Source of the DNA: Lichenicola sp964247755
Lineage (GTDB): Bacteria > Pseudomonadota > Alphaproteobacteria > Acetobacterales > Acetobacteraceae
NCBI GenBank assembly: GCA_964247755.1
Contig: CAXTVX010000020.1
Coordinates: forward strand, 1 to 48,242
Length of the DNA: 48,242 nucleotides
Direction: 5' to 3'
The translations under genes were made by a program, and so were the position numbers. Below, piece by piece: positions 16,777 through 25,129 of this stretch; the first letter of the stretch is position 1; the number at the start of each line of letters is the position of its first letter. The notes below the pieces were generated by a model. The model did not search any database and had not been told where the DNA came from. It was given only the letters and a program-made list of their open reading frames with translations.

Positions 16777-17535
16777 TCAGCGGGTCGCCGGCCGTGGCTG
16801 CCGGATCCTCTTCCGGGCGTCCTGGACCGGTCCCGGCCGTACGGAGGACGTGACCAACTGGCGCGACGCGTTGTCCAGCAGCTCTTCCTGCGTCGTCGAG
16901 CACACGCAGAGCGCCAGCGCCTCGTCGCAGCCCTCGGACAGCACGTAGGCATGTCCCATCCTGCTGTCGATGTAGATGGATTCTCCGGCGCCCAGGACGG
17001 TAGGACCGTAGAACTCCGTGTGCACGACGATGCAACCGCTCAGGACGTAGAGGAACTCCTGCCCGTCGTGCCGGACCAGGTCGCCGAACTCGGCGAGCGA
17101 CCGAGCCTTCACGCGCGACACGATGGGAATCATGTCCTTCTGCCGCAGTTCGGGCGACAGATAGTGGTAGTCATAGTTGGCGGTGGCGACCGATAGCGCA
17201 TTGGCCAACGTGGCGATGCTGCGCCGGCTGTTGGCGATGGCCGGAGCCGCGATGTCCGGCTCCGCGAACAGGTCGGCCATCCGGATGTTCAGCCGCTCGC
17301 TGACCATCTGCAGCTTGTCGAAGGTCAGGGTCAGTCGGTCGTGCTCCACCTTGGCGAGGGTGGAGAACGGGATCCCCGTGATCGTGCTCATCTGCCTGAG
17401 GGTCAGGCCGTGCCGGTTCCTCAGATCCCGCATCAGCGAGCCCAGCGTGACCTTGGGGACTGCCTTGGTCTCGAGGGCCGCCTTGGAGGACTCCCTGACG
17501 TTCCGCGTACCCGGGCCGCGCTCATTCCCTGGCAT
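16777..17535 (-). CDS. XRE-family regulator with C-terminal cupin domain
   Basis: A 252-residue regulator. The N-terminal helix-turn-helix of XRE/HipB type spans about residues 28-90 (LGSLMRDLRNRHGLTLRQMS, GIPFSTLAKVEHDRLTLTFD). A C-terminal cupin follows (FGDLVRHDGQEFLYVLSGCI, VLGAGESIYIDSRMGHAYV). Such HTH-cupin proteins usually repress amino-acid or polyamine catabolic genes and bind a small molecule in the cupin. The ATG at 17535 has GGAAG about eight bases upstream; a frame opening at 17574 is less likely. It is divergent from the serine-hydrolase/dgcA/POT operon, which I infer it controls together with the TonB receptor unit. Confidence 0.88.
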   Translation of the reverse strand: MPGNERGPGTRNVRESSKAALETKAVPKVTLGSLMRDLRNRHGLTLRQMSTITGIPFSTLAKVEHDRLTLTFDKLQMVSERLNIRMADLFAEPDIAAPAIANSRRSIATLANALSVATANYDYHYLSPELRQKDMIPIVSRVKARSLAEFGDLVRHDGQEFLYVLSGCIVVHTEFYGPTVLGAGESIYIDSRMGHAYVLSEGCDEALALCVCSTTQEELLDNASRQLVTSSVRPGPVQDARKRIRQPRPATR

Positions 17536-17651
17536 CAAACCACTTCCAGTTCCAATGAGAAGGGCACGGGCCACGCAAGCGCTCGAGCGAGGACATTGCG
17601 CCTCGACGAACAGCGACGCGCTTCGACGTCGCCCTGAGAGCCCATGGGCTA

Positions 17652-17679
17652 ATAATCATCCTGCCCGGGATACCGTCAA
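17652..17679 (-). promoter_or_regulatory. predicted promoter of the XRE-cupin gene
   Basis: Minus-strand TTGACG (17679-17674) and GATTAT (17657-17652) are separated by 16 bp. TATCCCGG follows the -35 element inside the spacer (17672-17665), in the same position as TTATCCC in the TonB receptor promoter. It lies 117 bp upstream of the chosen start. Confidence 0.5.
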
Positions 17680-17735
17680 GAAGGCGGCAGCCGACGCGAC
17701 GGCATCCGGGCCCAGCGACCATTCAAATAGGCGTG

Positions 17736-17763
17736 TTGACGCACTCTCTGTGGAGGATAAACT
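17736..17763 (+). promoter_or_regulatory. predicted promoter of the serine hydrolase-dgcA-POT operon
   Basis: TTGACG (17736-17741), a 16-bp spacer and TAAACT (17758-17763) lie 68 bp before the first ATG of the operon. The -10 element is embedded in a perfect inverted repeat (17755-17767). This is the best sigma-70-like pair in the 295-bp divergent region. Confidence 0.55.
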
Positions 17764-17767
17764 ATCC
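17755..17767. promoter_or_regulatory. candidate operator, inverted repeat GGATA-AAC-TATCC
   Basis: Five-base perfect arms with a three-base centre cover the predicted -10 box. The right arm extends into TATCCCGG (17763-17770), which recurs inverted at 17665-17672 within the regulator's own promoter. It is a candidate binding site for the XRE-cupin protein; binding is inferred only from position and symmetry. Confidence 0.5.
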
Positions 17768-17830
17768 CGGTCCGAGCAACCTCGATCGCCCTTGTGACGG
17801 ACCACGCGACAACGGACGGCCGGAGCACCC

Positions 17831-19876
17831 ATGGAACGTCTCAAGACACTGGCCGTCGCCTTGCTCGGCCTGCTGGCGGTGTCGGCGGCGCCGCCCAGCA
17901 CGGACACCCTTGCACCCCCAACCTTGGCACCCCCAACCTTGGCACCCCCGGCCGCAGCACCGGTCGTCGGGCAGCCGACCACGCCGGCAAGCACGGCGAT
18001 CCCGGCCCCGTCCGGAGCCAACCCGCTGACGAAGACGGACGTCGACAGCTGGCTCGACGGATACCTGCCCTACGCGCTGCGGGTCGACGACATCGCGGGT
18101 GCAGAAGTCTCCGTGGTCAAGGACGGTCACATCCTGACCGCGCGCGGCTACGGCTTCTCCGACGTCGCCAAGCGCACCCCGGTCGATCCGGACCGGACGT
18201 TGTTTCGGCCGGGCTCGGTGTCCAAGCTGGCGACCTGGACCGCGGTGATGCAGCTGGTCGGGCAGCACAAGCTGGACCTCGACCGCGACGTCAACGCCTA
18301 CCTCGACTTCACCATCCCGCCCTACCACGGCCAGCCAATCACGCTGCGGCAGATCATGACGCATACCGCGGGCTTCAACGAGACCGGCAAGCTGATCATT
18401 TCCTTCGATCCAAAGCAGGTGGAACCGCTCGGTGCCTACCTCAAAGACTCGATACCGGATCGGATCTACGCGCCCGGCAGCACGCCCGCCTATTCCAACT
18501 GGGCGACGACGCTCGCCGGCTACATCGTGGAGCGGGTCTCCCACACGCCGTTCGACGACTACGTCGAGCAGCACGTGTTCGCGCCGCTCGGCATGCGGAA
18601 CTCGACCTTCCGGCAGCCGCTTCCGGCACGGCTGGCGTCGCAGATGTCGACCGGCTACGGGCGTGCATCGGAGCCTGGACAGGGCTTCGAGTTCATCATT
18701 CCGGCCCCGGCGGGCGCGGAGTCGTCCACCGCGACCGACATGGCGCGGTTCATGATCGCGCACCTGCAGGACGGCATCCTGGACGGCCAGCGGATCCTGG
18801 ACCCGGCCACCGCGCAGACGATGCACGACAGCCCGCTGGCCAAGGTCGATCCGTACTCGCTGGTGCCGCCGCTCAACCGGATGGAGCTCGGCTTCTTCGA
18901 GACCAACATCAACGGGCACGAGGTGATCGGCCACCTCGGTGACACAGCGGATTTCCACACCAGCCTGCACCTGTTCATGAAGGATGGGGTCGGGCTCTAC
19001 GCATCCTTCAACAGCGTCGGCAAGGACGGCGCGGTGCAGGGGCTGCGCAACTCGCTGTTCAAGGACTTCGCCGACCGCTATTTCCCATCCACCGTGCAGG
19101 ACGGAAGCGTCGCGCCGGAGCTCGCGGCGCAGCACGCCCGGATGATGGTGGGACGCTGGCAGGCCAGCCGGAAGGCGGTCGGCAACTTCCTGAACGTGGC
19201 CACCCTCCTGGGCCAGACCACGATCTCGACCGGCCCGAAGGGCGATCTGGTGGTGTCCGGCATCACCGAGCCCGGCGGGGGTCTGCGCCACTGGACCGAG
19301 ATCGCGCCCTTCGTGTGGCGCGAGGTCGGCGGCCATGACCGCCTCGCCGCCAAGGTGGTGGACGGACGGGTGGTGCGCTGGAGCTGGGACTTCATGTCGC
19401 CGTTCGAGGTGATGGATCCGGTTCCCGCGAGCCGGTCCGCCGGCTGGATCGTGCCGTCGCTGGAGGCCGGCCTCGCGGTGCTGCTACTCAGCTTCCTGCA
19501 CTGGCCGGTCGCGGCCCTGGTGCGCCGCCGCTACCGGACGCCGCTGCCGGTCCCGGAGCCGGCGCGGCCTGCCTATCGCATCGCACGGCTGTTCGCCGGC
19601 CTGTCGGTCGCGGTGATGGTCTGGTGGACGATCCTGATCCTGTCGATGCTGAAGAACGCCAGCCCGTCCGATGCCGTGCTGTGGGCCGTGCAGGTCGCCG
19701 GCCTGCTGGTGTTCGTCCTGGCGATGCTGGCCATGCTCTGGAACCTTTGGCTGGCCTGGCGGGACCGCCGCGGCTGGTTCGGGCGGGTCTGGAGCGTGCT
19801 GATGGTCCTGTCCTCGCTGATGCTGCTCTACTTCGCCTCCACCTTCGGGCTGCTCGCCATGACGGTGAACTATTGA
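17831..19876 (+). CDS. S12/beta-lactamase-fold serine hydrolase with C-terminal membrane domain
   Basis: A 681-residue exported serine hydrolase. It has a signal peptide (about 1-20), a Pro/Ala linker with three TLAPP repeats (26-40) and a beta-lactamase/S12 domain with Ser129-V-S-Lys132 (SxxK) and Tyr221-S-Asn223 (YxN). The third motif is probably GHLGDTADFHTS. The last 180 residues contain about four hydrophobic helices, so the enzyme is anchored with its catalytic domain in the periplasm. Family members include D-aminopeptidases, DD-carboxypeptidases and esterases. With dgcA and a POT transporter downstream, release of D-amino acids or trimming of D-peptides is a reasonable inference. GGAG precedes the ATG by seven bases, and the stop overlaps dgcA by one base. 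Confidence 0.87.
   Translation: MERLKTLAVALLGLLAVSAAPPSTDTLAPPTLAPPTLAPPAAAPVVGQPTTPASTAIPAPSGANPLTKTDVDSWLDGYLPYALRVDDIAGAEVSVVKDGHILTARGYGFSDVAKRTPVDPDRTLFRPGSVSKLATWTAVMQLVGQHKLDLDRDVNAYLDFTIPPYHGQPITLRQIMTHTAGFNETGKLIISFDPKQVEPLGAYLKDSIPDRIYAPGSTPAYSNWATTLAGYIVERVSHTPFDDYVEQHVFAPLGMRNSTFRQPLPARLASQMSTGYGRASEPGQGFEFIIPAPAGAESSTATDMARFMIAHLQDGILDGQRILDPATAQTMHDSPLAKVDPYSLVPPLNRMELGFFETNINGHEVIGHLGDTADFHTSLHLFMKDGVGLYASFNSVGKDGAVQGLRNSLFKDFADRYFPSTVQDGSVAPELAAQHARMMVGRWQASRKAVGNFLNVATLLGQTTISTGPKGDLVVSGITEPGGGLRHWTEIAPFVWREVGGHDRLAAKVVDGRVVRWSWDFMSPFEVMDPVPASRSAGWIVPSLEAGLAVLLLSFLHWPVAALVRRRYRTPLPVPEPARPAYRIARLFAGLSVAVMVWWTILILSMLKNASPSDAVLWAVQVAGLLVFVLAMLAMLWNLWLAWRDRRGWFGRVWSVLMVLSSLMLLYFASTFGLLAMTVNY
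17906..17950 (+). repeat. three 15-bp in-frame tandem repeats (TLAPP)3
   Basis: Three consecutive copies of a 15-base unit encode TLAPP-TLAPP-TLAPP in the linker between signal peptide and catalytic domain of the serine hydrolase. Copies 2 and 3 differ only at the last base; copy 1 differs at two bases. Such a short tandem could change copy number by slippage without breaking the frame. Confidence 0.85.
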
Positions 19877-20880
19877 TGCCGCGCCTCACGCTCGACGTCG
19901 CGACCGAGCGGCTGCGCCTGGCCCAGCCGTTCCGGATCTCGGGCCACGTGTTCGAGAGCGCCGACGTGGTGGTAGTCACCCTGGACGACGGCACGCACAG
20001 GGGGCGCGGCGAGGGTGCCGGCGTCTACTACCTCGGCGACGACCTCGCCCACATGCTGGAGGACCTGCGGACCGCAAGGCCCGCGATCGAGCAGGGCCTC
20101 ACCCGCGAGGAGCTGCGGACGGCCATGCCGCCTGGCGGCGCCCGCAACGCCGTCGACTGCGCGCTGTGGGAGCTGGATGCGGCACAGGCCGGCGTGCCGG
20201 TCTGGACCCTCGCCGGGCTGGACGCGCCGCACCCGGTCCGCACCACCTTCACGCTGGGCGCCGACCGGCCCGAGATCATGGCGGAAGGCGCGCGCTCCTA
20301 CACGCAGGCCCGCGCGATCAAGGTCAAGCTCACCGGCGACCTCGGCCTCGACATCAGCCGCGTGCAGGCGATCCGTCAGGCCCGGCCAGACGCCTGGCTC
20401 GGCGTCGACGGCAACCAGGGATTCGGGCCGGACGACCTCGATCCGCTGGTCGCAGCCCTGCACGAGCAGGGCGTGTCGCTGCTGGAGCAGCCGCTGGCGC
20501 GCGGCCACGAGGCGGCGCTGGACGGCTACCGGTCGGTGATACCGATCGCGGGCGACGAGAGCATCCTGTCGCTGCACGACGTGGCCGGCGCCGTCGGCCG
20601 CTTCGACGTGATCAACATCAAGCTGGACAAGTGCGGCGGCCTGACCGAGGCGCTCATGATGGCAGCGGAAGCGCGCAGGCTGGGCCTCGAGGTGATGGTC
20701 GGCAACATGATCGGCACCAGCCTGGCGATGGCGCCCGCCTTCGTGCTGGCGCAGCTCTGCGACGTGGTCGATCTCGACGGCCCGACCTTCCTGACCGCGG
20801 ATCGCGCGCCCTCGGTCGTCTACCGCGACGGCGACATCTGGGCCGGCCCGGAGGTCTGGGGATCGGCAGCGTCCCGATGA
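19876..20880 (+). CDS. dgcA: DgcA-like N-acyl-D-glutamate racemase / dipeptide epimerase
   Basis: A 334-residue enolase-superfamily enzyme of the muconate-lactonising/dipeptide-epimerase branch. The acid/base lysines are in AIKVKL (Lys149, Lys151) and INIKLDKCGG (Lys249, Lys252). Metal ligands are Asp178 (GVDGNQG), Glu204 (LLEQPL) and Asp227 (AGDES). The two-lysine arrangement suits 1,1-proton transfer, that is, racemisation or epimerisation. The presence of DgcN in the same locus favours N-acetyl-D-Glu racemase; an L-Ala-D/L-Glu-type dipeptide epimerase is the close alternative. The start overlaps the upstream stop (TGATG), and its stop overlaps the POT gene (ATGA). Confidence 0.88.
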   Translation: MPRLTLDVATERLRLAQPFRISGHVFESADVVVVTLDDGTHRGRGEGAGVYYLGDDLAHMLEDLRTARPAIEQGLTREELRTAMPPGGARNAVDCALWELDAAQAGVPVWTLAGLDAPHPVRTTFTLGADRPEIMAEGARSYTQARAIKVKLTGDLGLDISRVQAIRQARPDAWLGVDGNQGFGPDDLDPLVAALHEQGVSLLEQPLARGHEAALDGYRSVIPIAGDESILSLHDVAGAVGRFDVINIKLDKCGGLTEALMMAAEARRLGLEVMVGNMIGTSLAMAPAFVLAQLCDVVDLDGPTFLTADRAPSVVYRDGDIWAGPEVWGSAASR

Positions 20881-22166
20881 GGGAGGCGTCGCCCTGGTTC
20901 GGCCAGCCGCGCGGGCTGACGGTCCTGTTCCTGACCAACATGTGGGAACAGTTCTCGTATTACGGCATGCGCGCGCTGCTGGTCTACTACATGACCAAGC
21001 AGCTGATGCTGGGACAGGGCACCGCGTCGGTCGTCTACGGCGCCTACACCGCCTGCGCCTACTTCACGCCTATCCTGGGCGGCGTGATCGCCGACCGGCT
21101 GCTCGGCAAGCGCCGCGCGGTCATTCTCGGCGGCAGCATCATGGCCGCCGGCCACTTCATGATGACGTTCGAGCCTCTGTTCTACCCGGCGCTGGTGACG
21201 ATCGCGCTCGGCAACGGCCTGTTCCTGCCGAGCCTGCCCAGCCAGATCGACCACCTCTACGCGCCGGGAGATCCGCGCCGCTCCTGGGCCTACAACCTGT
21301 ACTACCTCGGCGTGAACGTCGGCGGCTTCCTCGCTCCCGTTGCCTGCGGAACGATCGGCGAGATCTATGGCTGGCACTACGGGTTCGGTGTCGCCGGCAT
21401 CGGCATGCTGTCGGGCCTCGTCATCTACCTGTCGGGCCAGCGCTACCTTCCCGCCAGTCCCCCCGCAACCGGCAGCATCGTCGCCACTGAGCGCGGCCGG
21501 ATCGACCGGCGTGCCCTGCTGCTGCTGCTTGCCGTGGCGCTGTCGGTGACCGTGTTCCGCGCCGCCTACGAGCAGGTGGGCAACACGGTGGCGTTGTGGA
21601 CCGACGCCAGCGTCGATCGCAGCGCCGGACGCTTCCAGATCCCGATGACCTGGTTCCAGTCGCTCAACTCCCTGTTCGTGATCGTCTTCACGCAGCCCCT
21701 GCTCGCTGCCTGGCGGCGCCGGGCGGACAGGGGGCGCGAGCAGAGGCTGGCGCGCCGCATGGCCTACGGCGCGCTCATCGTCGGCGGCTCCTACCTCCTG
21801 CTGGCCCTTCTGGCCTGGTCGCATGGCGCCGTCCCCATCGGCTGGCCGTGGCTCGTCGTCTTCTTCGCCGTCCTGACCCTGGGCGAGCTGTTCATCCTGC
21901 CGACCGGGCTCGGCCTGTTCGCCAAGCTGGCGCCTCCGGGCTTCGGCGCCACCACCGTCGCCGCGTGGTTCCTCACCATCTTCAGCGGCAGCCTGTCGGC
22001 CGGCCTGATCGGCGTGCTGTGGAGCAGGATCGACCACCCCGCGTTCTTCGTGCTGCTGACCGTGCTGGCGACGGTCGCGGCCCTCCTGCTCTGGCTTCTC
22101 GACCCCGCCCTGCGCCGGGCCGAACGCGCGCAGCAACAGCAAGACCTGCAGGCCGAACTCTCATGA
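20877..22166 (+). CDS. POT/PTR family proton-dependent oligopeptide transporter
   Basis: A 429-residue polytopic membrane protein of the POT branch of the MFS. The N-terminal LTNMWEQFSYYGMRALLVYYM contains the conserved ExxxxFxYYG-type motif of di/tripeptide-proton symporters. GGVIADRLLGKRRAVILGG is the MFS cytoplasmic loop, and YNLYYLGVNVGGFLAP matches the POT FYxxINxG-type signature region. It would bring di- or tripeptides across the inner membrane. The family usually has about 490 residues or more, so this is a compact member. It is coupled to both neighbours by 4-bp overlaps, placing peptide import in one operon with epimerase and hydrolases. Confidence 0.9.
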   Translation: MREASPWFGQPRGLTVLFLTNMWEQFSYYGMRALLVYYMTKQLMLGQGTASVVYGAYTACAYFTPILGGVIADRLLGKRRAVILGGSIMAAGHFMMTFEPLFYPALVTIALGNGLFLPSLPSQIDHLYAPGDPRRSWAYNLYYLGVNVGGFLAPVACGTIGEIYGWHYGFGVAGIGMLSGLVIYLSGQRYLPASPPATGSIVATERGRIDRRALLLLLAVALSVTVFRAAYEQVGNTVALWTDASVDRSAGRFQIPMTWFQSLNSLFVIVFTQPLLAAWRRRADRGREQRLARRMAYGALIVGGSYLLLALLAWSHGAVPIGWPWLVVFFAVLTLGELFILPTGLGLFAKLAPPGFGATTVAAWFLTIFSGSLSAGLIGVLWSRIDHPAFFVLLTVLATVAALLLWLLDPALRRAERAQQQQDLQAELS

Positions 22167-23773
22167 AGCTCCCCTCCCGCCGCCCCCAGTCGAGCCATGT
22201 CCGCGGCCGCGCCTGGGCGCTGCTCCCGGTCCTGCTGGGCTTCACCCTGCCCGCGGCGGCATCGCCCCCCGACGGCTTCGAGGCCCGCGTCGAGACGCTC
22301 CGCAGCCAGGCCGGCATTCCCGGCCTGTCCGTCGCCATCGTGGAGAACGGCCAGACCACATTCCTGCACGGCTTCGGCGTGCGCCGGCTGGGTGCCCCCG
22401 ACCCGGTGGACGAGCACACCATCTTCGCCACCGGGTCCACCGGAAAGGCGTTCACCGTCGCAGCCCTGGCGACCCTGGTCGATGCCGGCCGGATCTCCTG
22501 GGACGACTGCGTGACCGACCGCCTGCCCGGGTTCCAGATGTACGACCCCTGGGTGACGCGGGAGATGACGATCCGCGACCTGCTGGTGCATCGCAGCGGC
22601 CTCGGGCTCGGCGAGGGCGACCTCCTGTTCGTTCCCCGCGGCAGCCTGTCGCGGACCGAGGCCGTCCGGCGCCTGCGCTACCTCAAGCCCGCCACCAGCT
22701 TCCGCTACGGTTTCGCCTACGACAACGTCCTGTACATGGTGGTGGGGCAGCTGATCGAGGCGGTGACCGGCCAGACCTGGGAGGCCTACGTGCACGACCA
22801 CGTGCTGGTGCCGGCCGGGATGCTGGACACCACCACCGACAGCCCGGGCCACTTCAAGGATCCCGACCGCGCCTTTCCCCACGCCAGGACCGGCGGACCG
22901 GTGCGCGGCATCGGCGACCAGCAGCTGCTTGACGAGCACGACGAGCTCGGACGGGCGGCAGCCCCCGCCGGCGGCATGGCCGTCAGCATCGCCGACATGG
23001 CGAAGTGGCTCCAGCTCCAGCTCGCGCACGGCAAGCTCCCGAACGGCGGCCGCCTGTTCAGCGAGGCCGCGCACCAGCAGATGTGGACCCCGGTCGTTCT
23101 GCAGCCGATCCAGCCGCGGCCGCCCGCCCTCGCGTCCACGACTCCGCTGTTCGACACCTATGCGCTCGGCTGGGAGGTGCGGGACTACCACGGGGCGAAG
23201 ATCGTGTGGCACAGCGGCGCCGTGCTTGGATCGCAGAGCATCGTCGTGCTCCTGCCCGAGAAGAACATCGGCTTCGCGGCCGAGATCAACAGCGAGGACG
23301 GCCAAGTCCTGTACGGCCTGATGTACGAGCTCCTCGACCACTACCTCGGCCTCGCCTCCCAGGACTGGCCGGCGAAGTTCCAGGCCTACCGCGCGTCGCG
23401 GCTGGCCAAAGCGGCCGAGCAGGTCAACACCAAGGCGGCCACGCCAGCCAAGGTAGGGCCTTCCGGACCGCTCGACGCCTATGTCGGCACCTACAAGGAC
23501 AACTGGTACGGCGACATCGTCGTCGGCCGCAGCGGCGACCACCTCACGATCGACTTCAGGTCCACCCCGCGCATGTCGGGACCGCTGGACCACTGGCAGT
23601 ACGACAGCTTCGTCACGCACCTCACCGACAAGACGATCGAGCCCGCCTTCGTCACCTTCGCGCTCGACCTCGATGGCCACGTCTCCCACGTCACGATGAA
23701 GCCGGTCTCCCCGACCGCCGACTTCAGCTTCGACTACCAGGATCTCGACTTCACGCCGGTCGCATCGAAGTGA
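22163..23773 (+). CDS. S12/beta-lactamase-fold serine hydrolase with C-terminal DUF3471-like domain
   Basis: A 536-residue secreted serine hydrolase. It has a signal peptide (about 1-33, AAA-SPP) and an S12 domain with Ser92-T-G-Lys95 (SxxK), Tyr186-D-Asn188 (YxN) and WHSGAVLG as the third motif. A C-terminal lipocalin-like extension follows (YVGTYKDNWYGDIVVGRSGD, DHWQYDSFVTH), as in DUF3471-containing family members. It has no membrane tail, unlike the first hydrolase of the operon, so the two probably act at different periplasmic positions or on different peptides. The start overlaps the POT stop by four bases. The catalytic class is clear; the substrate (D-peptide, ester or amide) is not. 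Confidence 0.87.
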   Translation: MKLPSRRPQSSHVRGRAWALLPVLLGFTLPAAASPPDGFEARVETLRSQAGIPGLSVAIVENGQTTFLHGFGVRRLGAPDPVDEHTIFATGSTGKAFTVAALATLVDAGRISWDDCVTDRLPGFQMYDPWVTREMTIRDLLVHRSGLGLGEGDLLFVPRGSLSRTEAVRRLRYLKPATSFRYGFAYDNVLYMVVGQLIEAVTGQTWEAYVHDHVLVPAGMLDTTTDSPGHFKDPDRAFPHARTGGPVRGIGDQQLLDEHDELGRAAAPAGGMAVSIADMAKWLQLQLAHGKLPNGGRLFSEAAHQQMWTPVVLQPIQPRPPALASTTPLFDTYALGWEVRDYHGAKIVWHSGAVLGSQSIVVLLPEKNIGFAAEINSEDGQVLYGLMYELLDHYLGLASQDWPAKFQAYRASRLAKAAEQVNTKAATPAKVGPSGPLDAYVGTYKDNWYGDIVVGRSGDHLTIDFRSTPRMSGPLDHWQYDSFVTHLTDKTIEPAFVTFALDLDGHVSHVTMKPVSPTADFSFDYQDLDFTPVASK

Positions 23774-23948
23774 GCCTGACCATCGTCCGACCGGACGAGG
23801 TCGGCCGTCACGCGGTCGCTGCACCATCGCAACGGGACCGCCCTGCCGTCGGCCGATCCCGTGCGGCCACGCCGGGCCGTCGAGGCGCCGCACGACGCCC
23901 GCATCGATTACACTGCGTCGATCCCGTCCGGATGGAGCCCGGCCCGTC

Positions 23949-25082
23949 GTGATCCGGCACCCGTCCCGATTCCAGCGCTGGCTGCTGCCGGCGCTCGCCT
24001 TCAAGGCGGTGGTGATTGGAGGGGGCTACGCCACCGGCCGGGAGCTGGTGCAGTTCTTCCTGCCGTCCGGCCCGCGCGGCGGCCTGCTCGGCATGCTGCT
24101 GGCGACGGCGGTCTGGAGCCTGGTCTGCGTCCTGACCTTCCTGTTCGCGCACGAGACCCGCAGCGACGACTACCGCACCTTCTTCAGGCACCTGCTCGGG
24201 CGGTGGGGGTTGAGCTTCGAGGCCGCCTATCTCGTCTTCCTGGTCCTCATCCTCGCGGTATTCGGCGCGGCTGCGGGCGCAATCGGACAGGCCGTGTTCA
24301 GCTGGCCGGCCCTGGTGGGCACCCTGCTGCTGACCATCCTGATCGGATCCTTCACCGCCTGGGGCGACGCCGCGGTGGAGCGGCTGTTCAAGTACGTCTC
24401 GATCCTCCTCTACGCCACCTACGCGCTGTTCCTGCTGCTGTGTCTCGGCCGGTTCGGCGGCGCCATCGCGTCGGCCTTCGCCCGGCCGATCCCGATCGGA
24501 ACCAGGTGGGCGACCGGCGGCCTCACCTATGCCGGCTACAACGTCATCGGCGCCGTCGTGGTGCTGCCCGTGGTGCGTCATCTCACCAGCCGGCGCGACG
24601 CGGTGCTGGCCGGGCTGGCATGCGGCCCGGTCGCGATGATCCCGGCCGCCCTCTTCTACGTCTGCATGAGCGCCGACTACCCCGGGATCGGCCGGGCGAT
24701 CCTGCCTTCCGACGTGCTGCTCCGGCAGCTCGACCTGCCCGCCTTCCGCGTCCTGTTCCAGGTCATGATCTTCGCCGCCCTGCTCGAGAGCGGGACCGGC
24801 CTGGTGCACGCGGTCAATGCGCGCCTGGCCCACACCTGGCTCCGCTGGCGCGGCAGCCCGATGCCCCGGGCCGCACGGTTGTCGGCAGCGCTCGGCCTGC
24901 TCGTCGGCTCCATCTTCGTCGCCGCGCGCTTCGGCCTCGTGACGCTGATCGCCAGGGGCTACACCCTGCTCGGCTGGACCTTCCTCGCCGTCTACGTCCT
25001 GCCCCTGCTGACGCTTGGCGTGTGGCGCCTGCGCGGCGCCGCCCGCCTCCTGTCCGGCACGGCCGCTCCGGGGTCCGCCTGA
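23949..25082 (+). CDS. YkvI-like inner-membrane transporter
   Basis: A 377-residue protein with about ten predicted transmembrane helices and the N-terminal FKAVVIGGGYATGRELVQFF found in YkvI-type proteins, which have an APC/LeuT-like fold and no assigned substrate. It probably moves amino acids or related small molecules released by the peptidases. The start is a GTG at 23949; no strong ribosome binding site is visible, though GGAG lies about 14 bases upstream. It is 175 bp after the second serine hydrolase in the same direction, so it may have its own promoter. The family assignment is good; function is unknown. Confidence 0.8.
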   Translation: MIRHPSRFQRWLLPALAFKAVVIGGGYATGRELVQFFLPSGPRGGLLGMLLATAVWSLVCVLTFLFAHETRSDDYRTFFRHLLGRWGLSFEAAYLVFLVLILAVFGAAAGAIGQAVFSWPALVGTLLLTILIGSFTAWGDAAVERLFKYVSILLYATYALFLLLCLGRFGGAIASAFARPIPIGTRWATGGLTYAGYNVIGAVVVLPVVRHLTSRRDAVLAGLACGPVAMIPAALFYVCMSADYPGIGRAILPSDVLLRQLDLPAFRVLFQVMIFAALLESGTGLVHAVNARLAHTWLRWRGSPMPRAARLSAALGLLVGSIFVAARFGLVTLIARGYTLLGWTFLAVYVLPLLTLGVWRLRGAARLLSGTAAPGSA

Positions 25083-25129
25083 TCATATCAGGCTCTTTTC
25101 GACACCAGGAACACCAGGAGAAGCAGGCC

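Noticed and set aside
17906..17950. Three short tandem repeats as a possible CRISPR
   Set aside because: The units are 15 bp, directly adjacent without spacers, and in frame within a coding linker.
23782..23797. A TCGTCC-GACC-GGACGA hairpin after the second serine hydrolase as a terminator
   Set aside because: The stem is only six base pairs with no T-tract; such stems arise often by chance at this GC content.
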